Of a stretch of 64,000 bases of DNA, positions 13,030 through 21,707 are shown one piece after another (position 1 is the stretch's first letter; the number at the start of each line of letters is the position of its first letter). Under the pieces are notes generated by a model that had not been told where the DNA came from, ran no database searches, and saw nothing but the letters and a program-made list of their open reading frames with translations. The stretch covers positions 146,639 to 210,638 of the forward strand of contig NZ_LT984888.1 in NCBI RefSeq assembly GCF_900258475.1. Reading direction: 5' to 3'. The position numbers and the translations under genes were made by a program. This stretch comes from Anaerococcus sp. Marseille-P3915. Its GTDB lineage: Bacteria; Bacillota; Clostridia; Tissierellales; Peptoniphilaceae.

Positions 13030-13061
13030 TTACTTAATTTTTTAATGAATTATTGTTATTT

Positions 13062-13143
13062 ATTATTTTTCTTCGTAAATTTATCTTTTATTAAATGATT
13101 ATTATTTACAATTGAATCTTCGTCTCAAGGGGGAGCCCCAAGG
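13062..13143. repeat. Left inverted flank of the repeat island
   Basis: Two blocks occur here. Block 1 (13062-13102) matches the reverse complement of 16089-16127 and, less well, 16200-16240. Block 2 (13107-13143) is a perfect 37-base inverted match to 16158-16194. Together with the terminator-like hairpins at 12991 and ~16285, they give the whole 3.3 kb island inverted ends. No coding potential is evident. Confidence 0.85.
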
Positions 13144-13154
13144 GACCTTCCGCA

Positions 13155-13820
13155 TGGTCCCTTATCGGGCTCCCCCTCGCACCCCCCTCCCCGTTACACC
13201 CCCAGGCGGCCCCTAAAGCGGGGAGCATGATTAGAAGCTTGCCTTCGGCAAGCCTCTCTCTGTAGACGGAACTCCTTGTTTTAGAAATCTTTATTATTAC
13301 TGATTTTGACATTCCGATGCCTAAAAATCTCAATCTAGCCCAAATTTATGTTTTGTATACATTCTTCATCTCAGTAGTTACAGAATTTTAATCTTTACTC
13401 GTGCGTCAGGAGATTTTCTTAACGGCATCTCCATTTACAAAATCTCCCGACCTCGGGAGATTTGTTCTGTATTCTGAGAGAATATTAACGAAAAAGCAGG
13501 TTCAAGGCTCGTTTGCTCTCGCAAACTTTGCGATTAGTGGGTTTAGAGAATAGAGCTTTAAGATATACTTAATTAAAATCGTTAATTATTTCAAAGCAAG
13601 TCAGCGTTAAGAAAATTTTGTTGAACGAAACGAAGTGAAGTGAATCTAAATTTTTAGCTGACGAGATTTGAAATAATAGATTTTGAACCAGAATGAATAG
13701 CAGTCATGTCTAACAAATAAGATTGCCATGGGCAATCTTCAGTTTGCCCTCTGCAAGAGCCGCTTGGAGGGTGTAGCGAAGAGGGGGTGTAAGGGGGAGA
13801 GCGGTGAGGGAACATGTAGG
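13155..13820. repeat. Noncoding direct repeat unit, copy A (~0.7 kb)
   Basis: This block is repeated in the same orientation at 15378-16075 with high similarity. Long shared stretches include ACTGATTTTGACATTCCGAT and GCTCGTTTGCTCTCGCAAAC. It has no convincing ORF. Its two ends are imperfect inverted repeats of each other, C-rich at the start and G-rich at the end. Inside, AAAATCGTTAATTATTTCAAA can pair with TTTGAAATAATAGATTTT ~100 bases later, with inner GTCAGC/GCTGAC. It resembles either a non-autonomous (MITE-like) element or the gene of a structured RNA; I recognise neither. The right end touches the IS3 element. Confidence 0.75.
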
Positions 13821-13855
13821 ACTCCCCAAAAGTTGTAGCTAGAAAAGAGGCTGCA

Positions 13856-14404
13856 ATGAAAAAATATAGTTTAGAATTAAAGAAAAAAGTAATAAAAGAA
13901 TACGAAGAAGGCGAAATAAGTTTAAATAAATTAGCAAGAAAATATAAAATAAAAAGTCCCAAAAGCATAAGAGAATGGGTAAGAAAAAGCAAAATATTTG
14001 GTGAAACTAGTCTAGAAAATCCTAAAATCAACGAATATCCTTTAGAAATAAAGCAAAGTGTGATAAAATGTGCCTTAACAGGAGATTTAAATTTTAGGGA
14101 AATATCTGATAAATTTGGAATAAGAGATCCGAAAACAGTAAGTTCTTGGGTAAAAAACTTTCAAAAAGAAAAAAACTTCCCTAAAATCAATCTAACAATA
14201 GATTTAAAGGAAGAATACTTAGACATGAAGAAGAAAAATAAAAAGAAAGACTACACCGAAAAAGAAATCCAAGAAATCCTAGAAGAAAACCTCCACCTAA
14301 GAATAGAAAATGACTATTTAAAAGAACTCAGGAGGTTGGTATTAGAAGAAGACTTGACAGATGCGATAAACAATACAAACAAACCAGAGCAATCTGCAAA
14401 GTAA
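13856..14404 (+). CDS. IS3-family transposase OrfA (DNA-binding)
   Basis: A 182-residue protein with two helix-turn-helix units: KKKVIKEYEEGEISLNKLAR and a second at KQSVIKCALTGDLNFREISD. A Lys/Glu-rich leucine-zipper-like helix (IQEILEENLHLRIENDYLKEL) follows. It binds the element ends and forms the OrfAB fusion by -1 frameshifting. The slippery heptamer T-TTA-AAA lies at 14317-14323, directly after the upstream stop (14311-14313) that bounds the orfB frame. OrfA alone usually acts as a repressor in this family. Confidence 0.88.
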   Translation: MKKYSLELKKKVIKEYEEGEISLNKLARKYKIKSPKSIREWVRKSKIFGETSLENPKINEYPLEIKQSVIKCALTGDLNFREISDKFGIRDPKTVSSWVKNFQKEKNFPKINLTIDLKEEYLDMKKKNKKKDYTEKEIQEILEENLHLRIENDYLKELRRLVLEEDLTDAINNTNKPEQSAK

Positions 14405-15288
14405 TAACCAGCCTCCGTGAGAACTATCAATTAAAAGACATACTAAAAGTAGTAAAAATAAGCCAATCAACCTACATGTACTGGCAAAGAAAAGAAAAAG
14501 AAGAAAATCCAGACGCTGAAATACTAGAAAAAATACTAGAAATAAGAAAAAAACATGAAGATTGGGGATGTAAAAGAATCCATGGATATCTAAGCAGAAG
14601 CATAAAAATAAACATAAAAAAAGTTCATAGAATAATAAAAGAAAATAACCTACAAGTAAGAACATATCACAAGAAAAATGGAAAATACAACTCATATAGA
14701 GGAGAAGTAGGAAAAGTAGCAGACAATATAATAGATAGAAATTTCAAATCAGAAAAACCACACAAAAAAATAACAACAGACACAACAGAATTCAAATACT
14801 ATGAAAAAGACAAATCAAACAACTATCAAATAAAAAAACTTTACTTAAACCCATACTTAGATATGTACAACTCAGAAATAATAAGTTATTCAATAAGTAA
14901 AAGCCCAAACTATGCAGCAGTAGAAAAAGCCCTAGATAAAGCATTAGAAATAACAAAAGATCAAACAGAAGTAATCTACCATTCAGACCAAGGCTGGCTG
15001 TATCAGATACCAAGATATGTAGAAAAGTTAAAATATAAAGACATAATCCAATCAATGTCAAGAAAAGGCAACTGCCTAGACAACTCCATAATGGAAAACT
15101 TCTTCTCAATAATAAAGCAAGAAATGTACAACAAAAAAACATTTCATAGCTACAAAGAATTAGAAAGAGCAATAATTAAATACATGGACTATTACAACAA
15201 TGAACGAATAAAAGAGAAATTAGGCTTTATGAGTCCAGTAGAATATAGAGAAAATAGGTCGAAAGAAAAAATCAGTATATTATCTTGA
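14314..15288 (+). CDS. IS3-family transposase OrfB frame (made by -1 frameshift)
   Basis: The frame is open from 14314. The first ATG (14476) is too late, because the segment read before it (RRRLDRCDKQYKQTRAICKV...) is the normal N-terminus of IS3 OrfB. Translation probably enters by -1 slippage at 14317-14323. An AGGAGG at 14330-14335 also stands five bases before ATT at 14341 in this frame, the arrangement known for the AUU start of IS911 OrfB. The DDE residues are present: Asp in TTDTTEF, Asp in HSDQGW, and Glu in CLDNSIMENFF. The frame is intact to its stop, so the element may be active. Confidence 0.88.
   Translation, partial: LFKRTQEVGIRRRLDRCDKQYKQTRAICKVITSLRENYQLKDILKVVKISQSTYMYWQRKEKEENPDAEILEKILEIRKKHEDWGCKRIHGYLSRSIKINIKKVHRIIKENNLQVRTYHKKNGKYNSYRGEVGKVADNIIDRNFKSEKPHKKITTDTTEFKYYEKDKSNNYQIKKLYLNPYLDMYNSEIISYSISKSPNYAAVEKALDKALEITKDQTEVIYHSDQGWLYQIPRYVEKLKYKDIIQSMSRKGNCLDNSIMENFFSIIKQEMYNKKTFHSYKELERAIIKYMDYYNNERIKEKLGFMSPVEYRENRSKEKISILS
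14317..14341 (+). promoter_or_regulatory. Frameshift site and possible AUU start of orfB
   Basis: Heptamer TTTAAAA in phase T-TTA-AAA with orfA fits the X-XXY-YYZ rule. AGGAGG (14330-14335) and ATT (14341) follow. Confidence 0.65.
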
Positions 15289-15377
15289 TAAATCGCCCTT
15301 TTCTATAGAAAAGGGCCACCATCAATCTATAATATATTTGTATTGTAAGAAATTGAGCTACAACTTTTTGGGGGTAC

Positions 15378-16075
15378 CATACCCCCTCACCGGTTCCCCC
15401 TAAGGCCCCCTTACGCTACACCCCCGTCTGCTCCTAAAGCGGAGTGCGAACAGAGAAGATTGCCTAACGGCAATCCTCCCTTTTTAGACAGAATCCTTTG
15501 TATTAGCTATCCTTATTCTTACTGATTTTGACATTCCGATGCCTAAAAATCTCAATCTAGCCCAAATGTTTCTTTTATATGCACTCTATATCTTAGTAAT
15601 TACAGGAATTTAATTTTAACTCGTGCGTCAGGAGATTTTATTAACGGCATCTCCATTTACAAAATCTCCCGACCTTGGGGATATAGTTCTGTATTCTGAG
15701 AGAATTATAACGACGAATCAGTTCTAAGGCTCGTTTGCTCTCGCAAACATTGCAATTAGTATGTCTAGAGAAGGTGATCTTAAGATTTACTGAAATAAAA
15801 TCGTCAATTATTTCAAATCAAGGAAGCGTTAATAAAATTTTGTTGAGCGTAACGAAGTGAAGCGAATCTAAATTTTTAGCTGACGAGATTTGAAATAATA
15901 GATTTTGCACAAGGATGAATAGCAGTCAGGTCTGACAAAGAAGATTGCCATGGGCAATCTTCAGTTTGCCCTCTGCAAGAGTCGCTTGCGGGGTGTAACG
16001 AAGAGGGGGTGTAAGGGGGAGGGCGATGAGGACCCATGCGAAAGGGTCCTTGGCCCTCCCCCTTTGGCGGAGTCA
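15378..16075. repeat. Noncoding direct repeat unit, copy B (~0.7 kb)
   Basis: This is the second copy of the unit at 13155-13820, in the same orientation on the other side of the IS3 element. Substitutions are scattered through it, so the duplication is not very recent. The start CCCCCTCACCGG and the end GGCGATGAGG are again inverted. It includes a hairpin GAAGATTGCC-ATG-GGCAATCTTC near 15941-15963. I see no reading frame with a ribosome site. Confidence 0.75.
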
Positions 16076-16088
16076 TCAGCTTGATGAC

Positions 16089-16325
16089 AATCATTTAATA
16101 AAAGATAAAGGTACGAAGAAAAATATCATATGATATTGTATCACTAAAAGAAAAGCTCCTTGGGGCTCCCCCTTGAGACGAAGATTCAATTGTATATAGA
16201 AATAATTCATAATGAGATAAAGTTACGAAGAGAAAAACTTTATAATACTATTATCATGGATAATAAAGCATAAAAATTATTATCTTTGATAAAAAAGGGG
16301 TATTAGGGGTAAAGCCCCTAAAATT
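16089..16325. repeat. Right inverted flank of the repeat island
   Basis: This stretch contains the inverted partners of the left flank: 16089-16127 (block 1), 16158-16194 (block 2, perfect over 37 bases), a second weaker block 1 at 16200-16240, and a G-rich/C-rich hairpin at about 16285-16325. The remaining bases up to the next gene at 16418 show nothing else except a GGAGAG ribosome site. Confidence 0.75.
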
Positions 16326-16417
16326 ATTTATCTTGGATAAAACAAGCCTTTGACTTTAGCCCCAACACTTGATATAGTTATAGTAATTGATTATTTTACA
16401 ATAAGGAGAGATTTTTT

Positions 16418-17743
16418 ATGGAAACTGGGCCCTACCACAGTTTGATTACGATTTTAGTTACAATTGGATTAATTTTATTAAATGGATTTTTGACTAGCTT
16501 ACATACTTCGCTTATTTCCCTTAATGGAGCTAAGCTTAGGGAGGCGGCTGAGTCTGGGGATGATAAGGCGGCTAGCCTTTTTAAGCTTGTTACTGATCAG
16601 GATAGGCTTAATCAGTCTTTTGCTATGATTAATGCTTTTTTATCCCTTACTACCCTCGCCTTTTTGGCTAAGAGGATAAGGGATATGTCTCTGCTTGCTT
16701 CCTTTATTTCAGATTCTTCTGTTTTGTTTTTTACAATTATTGCCTATATCATTATTAAGATAATTTTTGTAGACAAGATTCCGCAGAGGTTTGGGGTTAG
16801 AAATCCTATGGCCCTTTCTTCAGGGGCAAGCGGCCTTGCTAGGCTTGTTATTCTCCTTACCAGTCCCTTGGTTAAGTTTACCGACCTTATTACCAATTTT
16901 ATTATGAAGATTTTTGGGATTAAGGCTAAGGATATACAAAGGGAAGTTACTGGCGAGCAGATTAAATCTATTGTCCAGATTGGAGAAGACCAGGGAATTA
17001 TTCGACCTATGGAGTCTAAGATGATTCATTCTATCATGAGTTTTGATGATATCCTGGCTGAGGAAATTATGACTGCTAGGACTGATGTCTTTATGATTGA
17101 TATTAACGATAAGGATAGGACTTTCCTTGAGGAGTTTGTCAAAATTAGACACAATAGGATTCCAGTTTATGAGGATGATGTGGATAATATTTTGGGTATT
17201 ATCTATACCAAGGACTATCTTTTGGAGGCTACTAAGGTTGGCCTTAGTGATGTTAATATTAAAGATATCTTAAGACCGGCTCATTTTGCTCCTGATAAGA
17301 TTGAAGCTGACAAGCTCTTTTCTGATATGCAAAAAAACCACATCCATATGGCTATTCTTATCGATGAATATGGTGGATTTTCTGGAGTTTTGACTATGGA
17401 AGACTTGATCGAGGAGATTGTAGGAGATATGGAGGATTCCTTTGACTATGATATTCCTGATATCAAGATTAATAACAAGAATGTCTTTGTGGTCAAGGCT
17501 TCTATTGGTATCAAGGACTTAAATGAGAAGATTCCAATTGATATAGATGAAGAAAATGAAAACTACGATTCGCTCGGCGGTTTTATTATAGATAGGCTTG
17601 GCTATATACCAGAAAAGGATGCCAAGGAGACCATTATCTATAATGGCTACGAGATCAAAATTCTTTATATGGAAGACAATAGGATTAAGGCCTGCAGGAT
17701 TCGAAAATTGAAGGAAGATGAAGATAAAAAAGAAGAGGAATAA
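16418..17743 (+). CDS. CorC/HlyC-type CNNM transporter-associated protein
   Basis: A 441-residue protein with three parts. An N-terminal DUF21/CNNM membrane domain with about four helices spans residues 1-150. A CBS-domain pair (IMTARTDVFMIDINDKD... and ILRPAHFAPDKIEADKLF...) lies around 205-335. A C-terminal CorC_HlyC domain covers about 350-430 (NYDSLGGFIIDRLGYIPEKDAK). The family is linked to Mg2+ or Co2+ efflux and tolerance; older 'hemolysin' labels are historical. CorA lies upstream across the repeat island, so two divalent-cation proteins were probably neighbours before the insertions. Confidence 0.88.
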   Translation: METGPYHSLITILVTIGLILLNGFLTSLHTSLISLNGAKLREAAESGDDKAASLFKLVTDQDRLNQSFAMINAFLSLTTLAFLAKRIRDMSLLASFISDSSVLFFTIIAYIIIKIIFVDKIPQRFGVRNPMALSSGASGLARLVILLTSPLVKFTDLITNFIMKIFGIKAKDIQREVTGEQIKSIVQIGEDQGIIRPMESKMIHSIMSFDDILAEEIMTARTDVFMIDINDKDRTFLEEFVKIRHNRIPVYEDDVDNILGIIYTKDYLLEATKVGLSDVNIKDILRPAHFAPDKIEADKLFSDMQKNHIHMAILIDEYGGFSGVLTMEDLIEEIVGDMEDSFDYDIPDIKINNKNVFVVKASIGIKDLNEKIPIDIDEENENYDSLGGFIIDRLGYIPEKDAKETIIYNGYEIKILYMEDNRIKACRIRKLKEDEDKKEEE

Positions 17744-17794
17744 AAAAGTCATTGCCTGTCTAGCTTTTGCTAGGTTTGTGCAATGACTTTTTTT
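17743..17794. terminator. Bidirectional terminator between convergent genes
   Basis: A stem AAAAAGTCATTGC / GCAATGACTTTTT encloses an inner CTAGC/GCTAG hairpin. It has A-runs on one side and T-runs on the other, and serves the CNNM gene and the convergent lipoprotein. Confidence 0.85.
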
Positions 17795-18661
17795 CTATTC
17801 TTCTGCTTCTAGGTTAGGTTTTAGGATTATGGATTTTAATTTACCTTCCTGATCAAAGGCAAAGAGCAATTCTAGGTTGTCCTTATCTTTTGATACTGCT
17901 GTTATGAAGATATTTACCATGTCTTTTTTATCCTTTAGGTCTTTAAGGTTTGGGTTTGATAGGAATTGGTATTCCATGCTTGTGATTTCGCCAGCTTCAT
18001 CGAAGGCCTCTTGTAAGGCTTGGTAGATTTCTTCCTTATCTGCCAAATCTGGAGTTTCCTGGTCAAATTCTTCTTTTCTTTGGTTGTAGATTAAATTTAC
18101 TAGGTTGTTGGCCTTTTGGAGCTCGTCTTGGTATTTTTCTGTCATGTATTTTTGCTCTTTTTCGAAGGAATATGGGCTTATTTGATAATTTGTAAGCTTG
18201 CCATCTTTATTCCTAACTAGAGTAAATTCCAAGCTTCCTTCTTCATTTATGCTTATTACCCTTATTATGGTATCATCTGTAGTCTCGCTTGTTTCGTTTG
18301 TTATAGCCTTTATTCCGCCTATGTGGCCGTAGTCATCTATCGGTTTAAAGGATGCGGCAATCTTATCATTATCCATTAGCTTTCTATAATCATCGGCTAA
18401 AAGGTTTGAAAATTCCTCGCTTCTTTTCTCATCGACAAGTCTTAGGACGCTTAAAACGAAGGCTTTGTCTTCATCTTTTATATTTTTGTCTATAAAGGTG
18501 TATTTAAGCCAAGCATCTCCTATGTCATCTTTTAGCATGACACTTTCTAGCTTATTTTCTGTATTTTCTTTTACATTAGCCTTAGGCTTTTCTTTTTTAG
18601 CACAGGCTGAAAGTGCTAGTACACATAGGCCTAGGGCTAGTAAGTTTTTAATTTTTCTCAT
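17795..18661 (-). CDS. Uncharacterised lipoprotein, 288 aa
   Basis: It begins MRKIKNLLALGLCVLALSAC, a signal peptide with lipobox LSAC, followed by a Lys-rich linker (AKKEKPKANVKENTENK). The rest is acidic and helical with two similar-looking segments (SVLRLVDEKRSEEFSNLL... and NLVNLIYNQRKEEFDQET...), each followed by a beta-rich stretch. It may therefore be an NTF2-like or duplicated surface domain. I do not recognise a family. It is transcribed alone, convergent with the CNNM gene. Confidence 0.7.
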   Translation of the reverse strand: MRKIKNLLALGLCVLALSACAKKEKPKANVKENTENKLESVMLKDDIGDAWLKYTFIDKNIKDEDKAFVLSVLRLVDEKRSEEFSNLLADDYRKLMDNDKIAASFKPIDDYGHIGGIKAITNETSETTDDTIIRVISINEEGSLEFTLVRNKDGKLTNYQISPYSFEKEQKYMTEKYQDELQKANNLVNLIYNQRKEEFDQETPDLADKEEIYQALQEAFDEAGEITSMEYQFLSNPNLKDLKDKKDMVNIFITAVSKDKDNLELLFAFDQEGKLKSIILKPNLEAEE

Positions 18662-18744
18662 ATATCCTCCTTGAACTTATTCTTATTTTACCATAAAGGC
18701 TTGAAAAATCTTCTTTTGAGGGCGTTTCATCTTAAAATGGGCAC

Positions 18745-18774
18745 AAAAAAGCCAATCCTTTTGGATTGGCTTTA
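18745..18774 (-). terminator. Terminator after the PTS IIB gene
   Basis: The perfect stem AAAGCCAATCC / GGATTGGCTTT with loop AAAA (minus strand), then a T run. Confidence 0.85.
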
Positions 18775-18777
18775 AAA

Positions 18778-19251
18778 TTAAAATAATAGGTTTTCGTCAG
18801 AAGCTTCATCACTTGATAGGATTCTTAGGTCAAGGGCTACACCCTTGTCGTGGATTTTCTTAAAGTTTGCTCTATCTTCTGCGCTTACAAATACATCGTC
18901 GATTACCTTTTCTTTGCCTGGTAATTCTCTCATGTTTCCTACGTTGATTGATTTGATATCAAGACCAGCATCTAGTAGTTTTAGAGCATCTTCTGGGCCT
19001 TCTACTAGGATTAGGACCTTTTTACCGTCGTGGTCGTCTTTTATTTTTTCGATTAGGTTATTAACGCTTAGAAATCTTGTGTCAGCGTAGAGAGGGGTTG
19101 CTATGTTCATTAGCTTTTGAGTTTCTCTATCTTCTGCTACTCTGTCATTTGCTACTACTATTAGGTTTGCGCCTTCTTCTTTTACCCAGCTTCTTGCAAC
19201 TTGGCCATGAAGAAGTCTGTCATCGATTCTTACAAATACTATTTCTGCCAT
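18778..19251 (-). CDS. PTS mannose/fructose/sorbose-type IIB component (orphan)
   Basis: This is the phosphocarrier IIB domain of the mannose-class phosphotransferase system. I place the start at the ATG at 19251, which has GGAGGC eight bases upstream. The longer frame from 19287 adds 12 residues without a ribosome site. With that start the phosphorylated histidine is His15 in RIDDRLLHGQV, the canonical position. The length (157 residues) is normal. No IIA, IIC or IID gene is nearby, so it must either serve a system elsewhere or act as a regulator. The enclosing stretch holds galE and a nucleotidyltransferase. Confidence 0.88.
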   Translation of the reverse strand: MAEIVFVRIDDRLLHGQVARSWVKEEGANLIVVANDRVAEDRETQKLMNIATPLYADTRFLSVNNLIEKIKDDHDGKKVLILVEGPEDALKLLDAGLDIKSINVGNMRELPGKEKVIDDVFVSAEDRANFKKIHDKGVALDLRILSSDEASDENLLF

Positions 19252-19309
19252 TTTAGCCTCCTTGTTTATTTTGTAATGATTGCTCAATTAATTTTATAAT
19301 TTCACAAAT

Positions 19310-19337
19310 ACTATATATCACTTATAATTTAATTCAA
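19310..19337 (-). promoter_or_regulatory. Candidate promoter of the IIB gene
   Basis: On the minus strand TTGAAT and TATAGT are separated by 16 bases, in the 94-base gap upstream of the IIB gene. Confidence 0.4.
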
Positions 19338-19345
19338 ATTAAATT

Positions 19346-20269
19346 TTACTTAGACCATATATTTGCTGGATAGACCCCATCCTTTAACATTTCTTTAAAG
19401 GCTTCTTGAGCTAGGGCCAAATCCTCCTTATAGGTGATTCCTATCCATTTTTCGCTTGTTGGGATTATTGTTACTTCTGCCTTGTCACTTCTTATTAGAT
19501 CATCTATCATCTCTGGTAGGACGTATTCGCATTTTTCTAGATTATCCTTGTTTTTTTCTAGGTAGGATATGAAATGCTCTTCGCCTAGGTTTATAAATTC
19601 AGGGAAGGATGCCCAGAGATTCATTGAAACTAGGGATTCTAGGTTGAGGATGTCAGAGTCAAGATTTTCCTTTGATGAGAAGGTCTTAGCTTGCCTGTCA
19701 TAAGAAATTTCGTGGGTTTCTATGATTTTTACTAGCTTGTTATCTTCGTTTCCTAGTGAAACGCCTCTTGTGACTGTACCGTTGTCTGATAGGGTATTTT
19801 TAAGCTTGTAGCCTGCCATGGCGATTTGAAGCTTGCCATTTTCATCTGAAGGTGTATTTACTAAGAAGTCGTGAAGGTCTTTAAAGACTGTCTTTCCATA
19901 ATAATCATCTGCATTTATTACAAGAAATGGCTCTTTTACAAGGTCTTTTGTAGATAGGACTGCATCTACTGTGCCCCAAGGTTTGGTTCTTGCCTTTGGA
20001 GATTCAAAGCCTCCTGGCAGACTCATATCTTGGTAGGCATATTCTACTTCGATTATTTTTTCTATCCTATTTCCTATTACTTCTTTGAAGTCTTTTTCTA
20101 TATCACGCCTTATGATAAAGACTACCTTGTCAAAGCCTGCCTCGATTGCATCAAAGATTGAGTAATCTATTATTGTATAGCCATTTTCATCCATCTTGGC
20201 TAGTTGCTTGATGCCTGCTCCATACCTTGATCCTATGCCTGCGGCAAGGACCACTAGACTTGTCTTCAT
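19346..20269 (-). CDS. Sugar-phosphate nucleotidyltransferase-like protein
   Basis: A 307-residue protein of the NTP_transferase fold. It has the N-terminal nucleotide loop LAAGIGSRYGAGIKQLAK and the metal-binding region LVINADDYYGKTVF. Such enzymes join a sugar-1-phosphate to a nucleotide. The gene starts two bases after galE ends, so the pair is an operon. I infer a UTP-sugar uridylyltransferase role in galactose or hexosamine metabolism, or in making cell-surface precursors. The true sugar is not readable from sequence, and it is not a close match to GalU or GlmU. Confidence 0.78.
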   Translation of the reverse strand: MKTSLVVLAAGIGSRYGAGIKQLAKMDENGYTIIDYSIFDAIEAGFDKVVFIIRRDIEKDFKEVIGNRIEKIIEVEYAYQDMSLPGGFESPKARTKPWGTVDAVLSTKDLVKEPFLVINADDYYGKTVFKDLHDFLVNTPSDENGKLQIAMAGYKLKNTLSDNGTVTRGVSLGNEDNKLVKIIETHEISYDRQAKTFSSKENLDSDILNLESLVSMNLWASFPEFINLGEEHFISYLEKNKDNLEKCEYVLPEMIDDLIRSDKAEVTIIPTSEKWIGITYKEDLALAQEAFKEMLKDGVYPANIWSK

Positions 20270-20271
20270 TT

Positions 20272-21297
20272 TTACTCCTTTTCTTCATAACCATTTGGGT
20301 TATTTTTTTGCCATCTCCAAGAATCTTCGCACATCTCATCGATTCCATTTTCTGCCTTCCAGCCAAGAAGTCTATAGGCCTTACTGGCATCTGCGTAGGT
20401 TCTTGCTATGTCTCCTTCTCTTCTTGGAACAATTTTGTAAGGGATTTCTCTTCCAGAAGCTTTTTCGAAGGCCCTTAGGACTTCAAGGACTGAATAGCCC
20501 TTGCCTGTGGCAAGATTTATTATCTCAACTCCTTCTAGGTCATCTATCTTATCACAAGCTAGGACATGGCCCTTAGCAAGGTCTACTACGTGGATATAAT
20601 CCCTAACTCCAGTGCCATCGACTGTGTCATAATCATCGCCAAAGACTCTTAGATAGTCTAGTTTTCCTACTGCTACTTGGGCAATGTATGGGAGGAGGTT
20701 ATTTGGGATACCTTGTGGGTCTTCGCCGATTTTTCCTGACTTGTGGGCACCGATTGGGTTAAAGTATCTTAGCAAAACTACCTTCCAAGAATGATCTGAT
20801 GTGTAAAGGTCGGTCATGATTTGTTCCATCATTGACTTAGTCCAGCCGTAAGGATTGGTGCATTCGCCTTTTGGGAAGTCTTCTGTTACAGGTACTTCTT
20901 CTGGATCTCCATAGACTGTTGCTGATGATGAGAAGATTATATTTTTACATCCTACTTCATTCATAGCTGCTAGGAGGGAGAGGGTTCCTGTGATGTTGTT
21001 ATGATAATATTCTAGAGGTTTCTTTACAGATTCTCCTACAGCCTTAAGGGCTGCGCAATGGATTACCACGTCGATTTTTTCATCTTTTAGGACTTCTATG
21101 AGCTTATCCTTATCTAGAACATCTGCTTCATAGAATTTTAGCTTTTTGCCAGAAATTTCTTCGACCCTGTCTAGGGCTATGGTTGAAGAATTTATGAGGT
21201 TATCATAAATTACAACCCCATAATCTTTTGCCAAAAGCTCTACTGCTATATGGCTACCGATGTAGCCGCATCCTCCAGTTATTAATACCTTTTTCAT
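20272..21297 (-). CDS. galE: UDP-glucose 4-epimerase
   Basis: A 341-residue short-chain dehydrogenase-type epimerase that interconverts UDP-glucose and UDP-galactose with tightly bound NAD. The dinucleotide motif GGCGYIGSH is at 8-16. The catalytic Tyr150-x3-Lys154 is in NPYGWTKSMME, with Ser125 in SSSATVYG. Length and the C-terminal block ARTYADASKAYRLLGWKAE are standard. It is the first gene of a pair with the nucleotidyltransferase. No galK or galT is nearby. Confidence 0.95.
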   Translation of the reverse strand: MKKVLITGGCGYIGSHIAVELLAKDYGVVIYDNLINSSTIALDRVEEISGKKLKFYEADVLDKDKLIEVLKDEKIDVVIHCAALKAVGESVKKPLEYYHNNITGTLSLLAAMNEVGCKNIIFSSSATVYGDPEEVPVTEDFPKGECTNPYGWTKSMMEQIMTDLYTSDHSWKVVLLRYFNPIGAHKSGKIGEDPQGIPNNLLPYIAQVAVGKLDYLRVFGDDYDTVDGTGVRDYIHVVDLAKGHVLACDKIDDLEGVEIINLATGKGYSVLEVLRAFEKASGREIPYKIVPRREGDIARTYADASKAYRLLGWKAENGIDEMCEDSWRWQKNNPNGYEEKE

Positions 21298-21464
21298 ATG
21301 TCTACCTTTCTCTTATATATATTACAATTATACTATATTGTGAAGAAATTTTGAAGCTTTTAAATTTATATGAAAGCTTTATAAAGATTATATAGATAAA
21401 TAATCTTAGTTTTATTAAAATAATTTGCAAATTTTCTCTTATTGAGTAAAATAGAACCATATAT

Positions 21465-21676
21465 TAGACTAAGAAGGGAATGTGGATAGGATTTTATCTA
21501 CAGAGAGGAGCCGGATGCTGCAAGGCTTTGATTAATTTGTTCACTACCGACCCTGAGTTTCATGTGAGATAAGCATGACGTATGGCTGCGATAAAGCTTT
21601 TAATGAGTAAAAAATTAGGTGGAACCACGAATCTTTCGTCCTGATATCCCATATGGGGTATCAGGATTTTTTGATT
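21465..21676 (+). promoter_or_regulatory. T-box riboswitch leader of thrS
   Basis: The T-box core AGGTGGAACCACG lies at 21617-21629. It is followed by an intrinsic terminator with stem CCTGATA..CCC / GGG.TATCAGG (about 21640-21666) and a T run. Upstream is a long structured stem I region from ~21470. An ACC at 21546-21548 in CACTACCGACC is a candidate threonine specifier, but I did not fold the leader. Uncharged tRNA-Thr should favour read-through. This accounts for most of the 410-base gap between galE and thrS. Confidence 0.9.
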
Positions 21677-21707
21677 TTGGGCCTATCTGAAAAATTAAGG
21701 AGAGATT

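Larger units (their letters stand above)
13821..15376 (+). mobile_element. Intact IS3-family insertion sequence
   Basis: The element is about 1.55 kb with imperfect terminal inverted repeats. The left end has CTCCCCAAAAGTTGTAGCT (13822-13840). The right end (15355-15376) reads in reverse complement CCCCCAAAAAGTTGTAGCTC. It carries orfA and orfB in overlapping frames, the usual IS3 organisation. The sequences just outside are inverted copies of each other, so it appears to have inserted into the centre of a palindrome at the junction of repeat units. A clear target duplication could not be fixed. Confidence 0.82.

Noticed and set aside
13106-13333. Minus-strand open frame in the repeat island
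   Set aside because: The matching sequence in the second repeat copy does not preserve the frame and there is no family match, so it is not treated as coding.
13155-16075. The two direct repeats as rRNA or tRNA genes
   Set aside because: I see none of the conserved rRNA or tRNA sequence blocks; the units instead have inverted ends and variable interiors.
20187-20576. Open frames on both strands across the galE/nucleotidyltransferase junction
   Set aside because: They overlap two well-supported genes in other frames and contain no recognisable motif.
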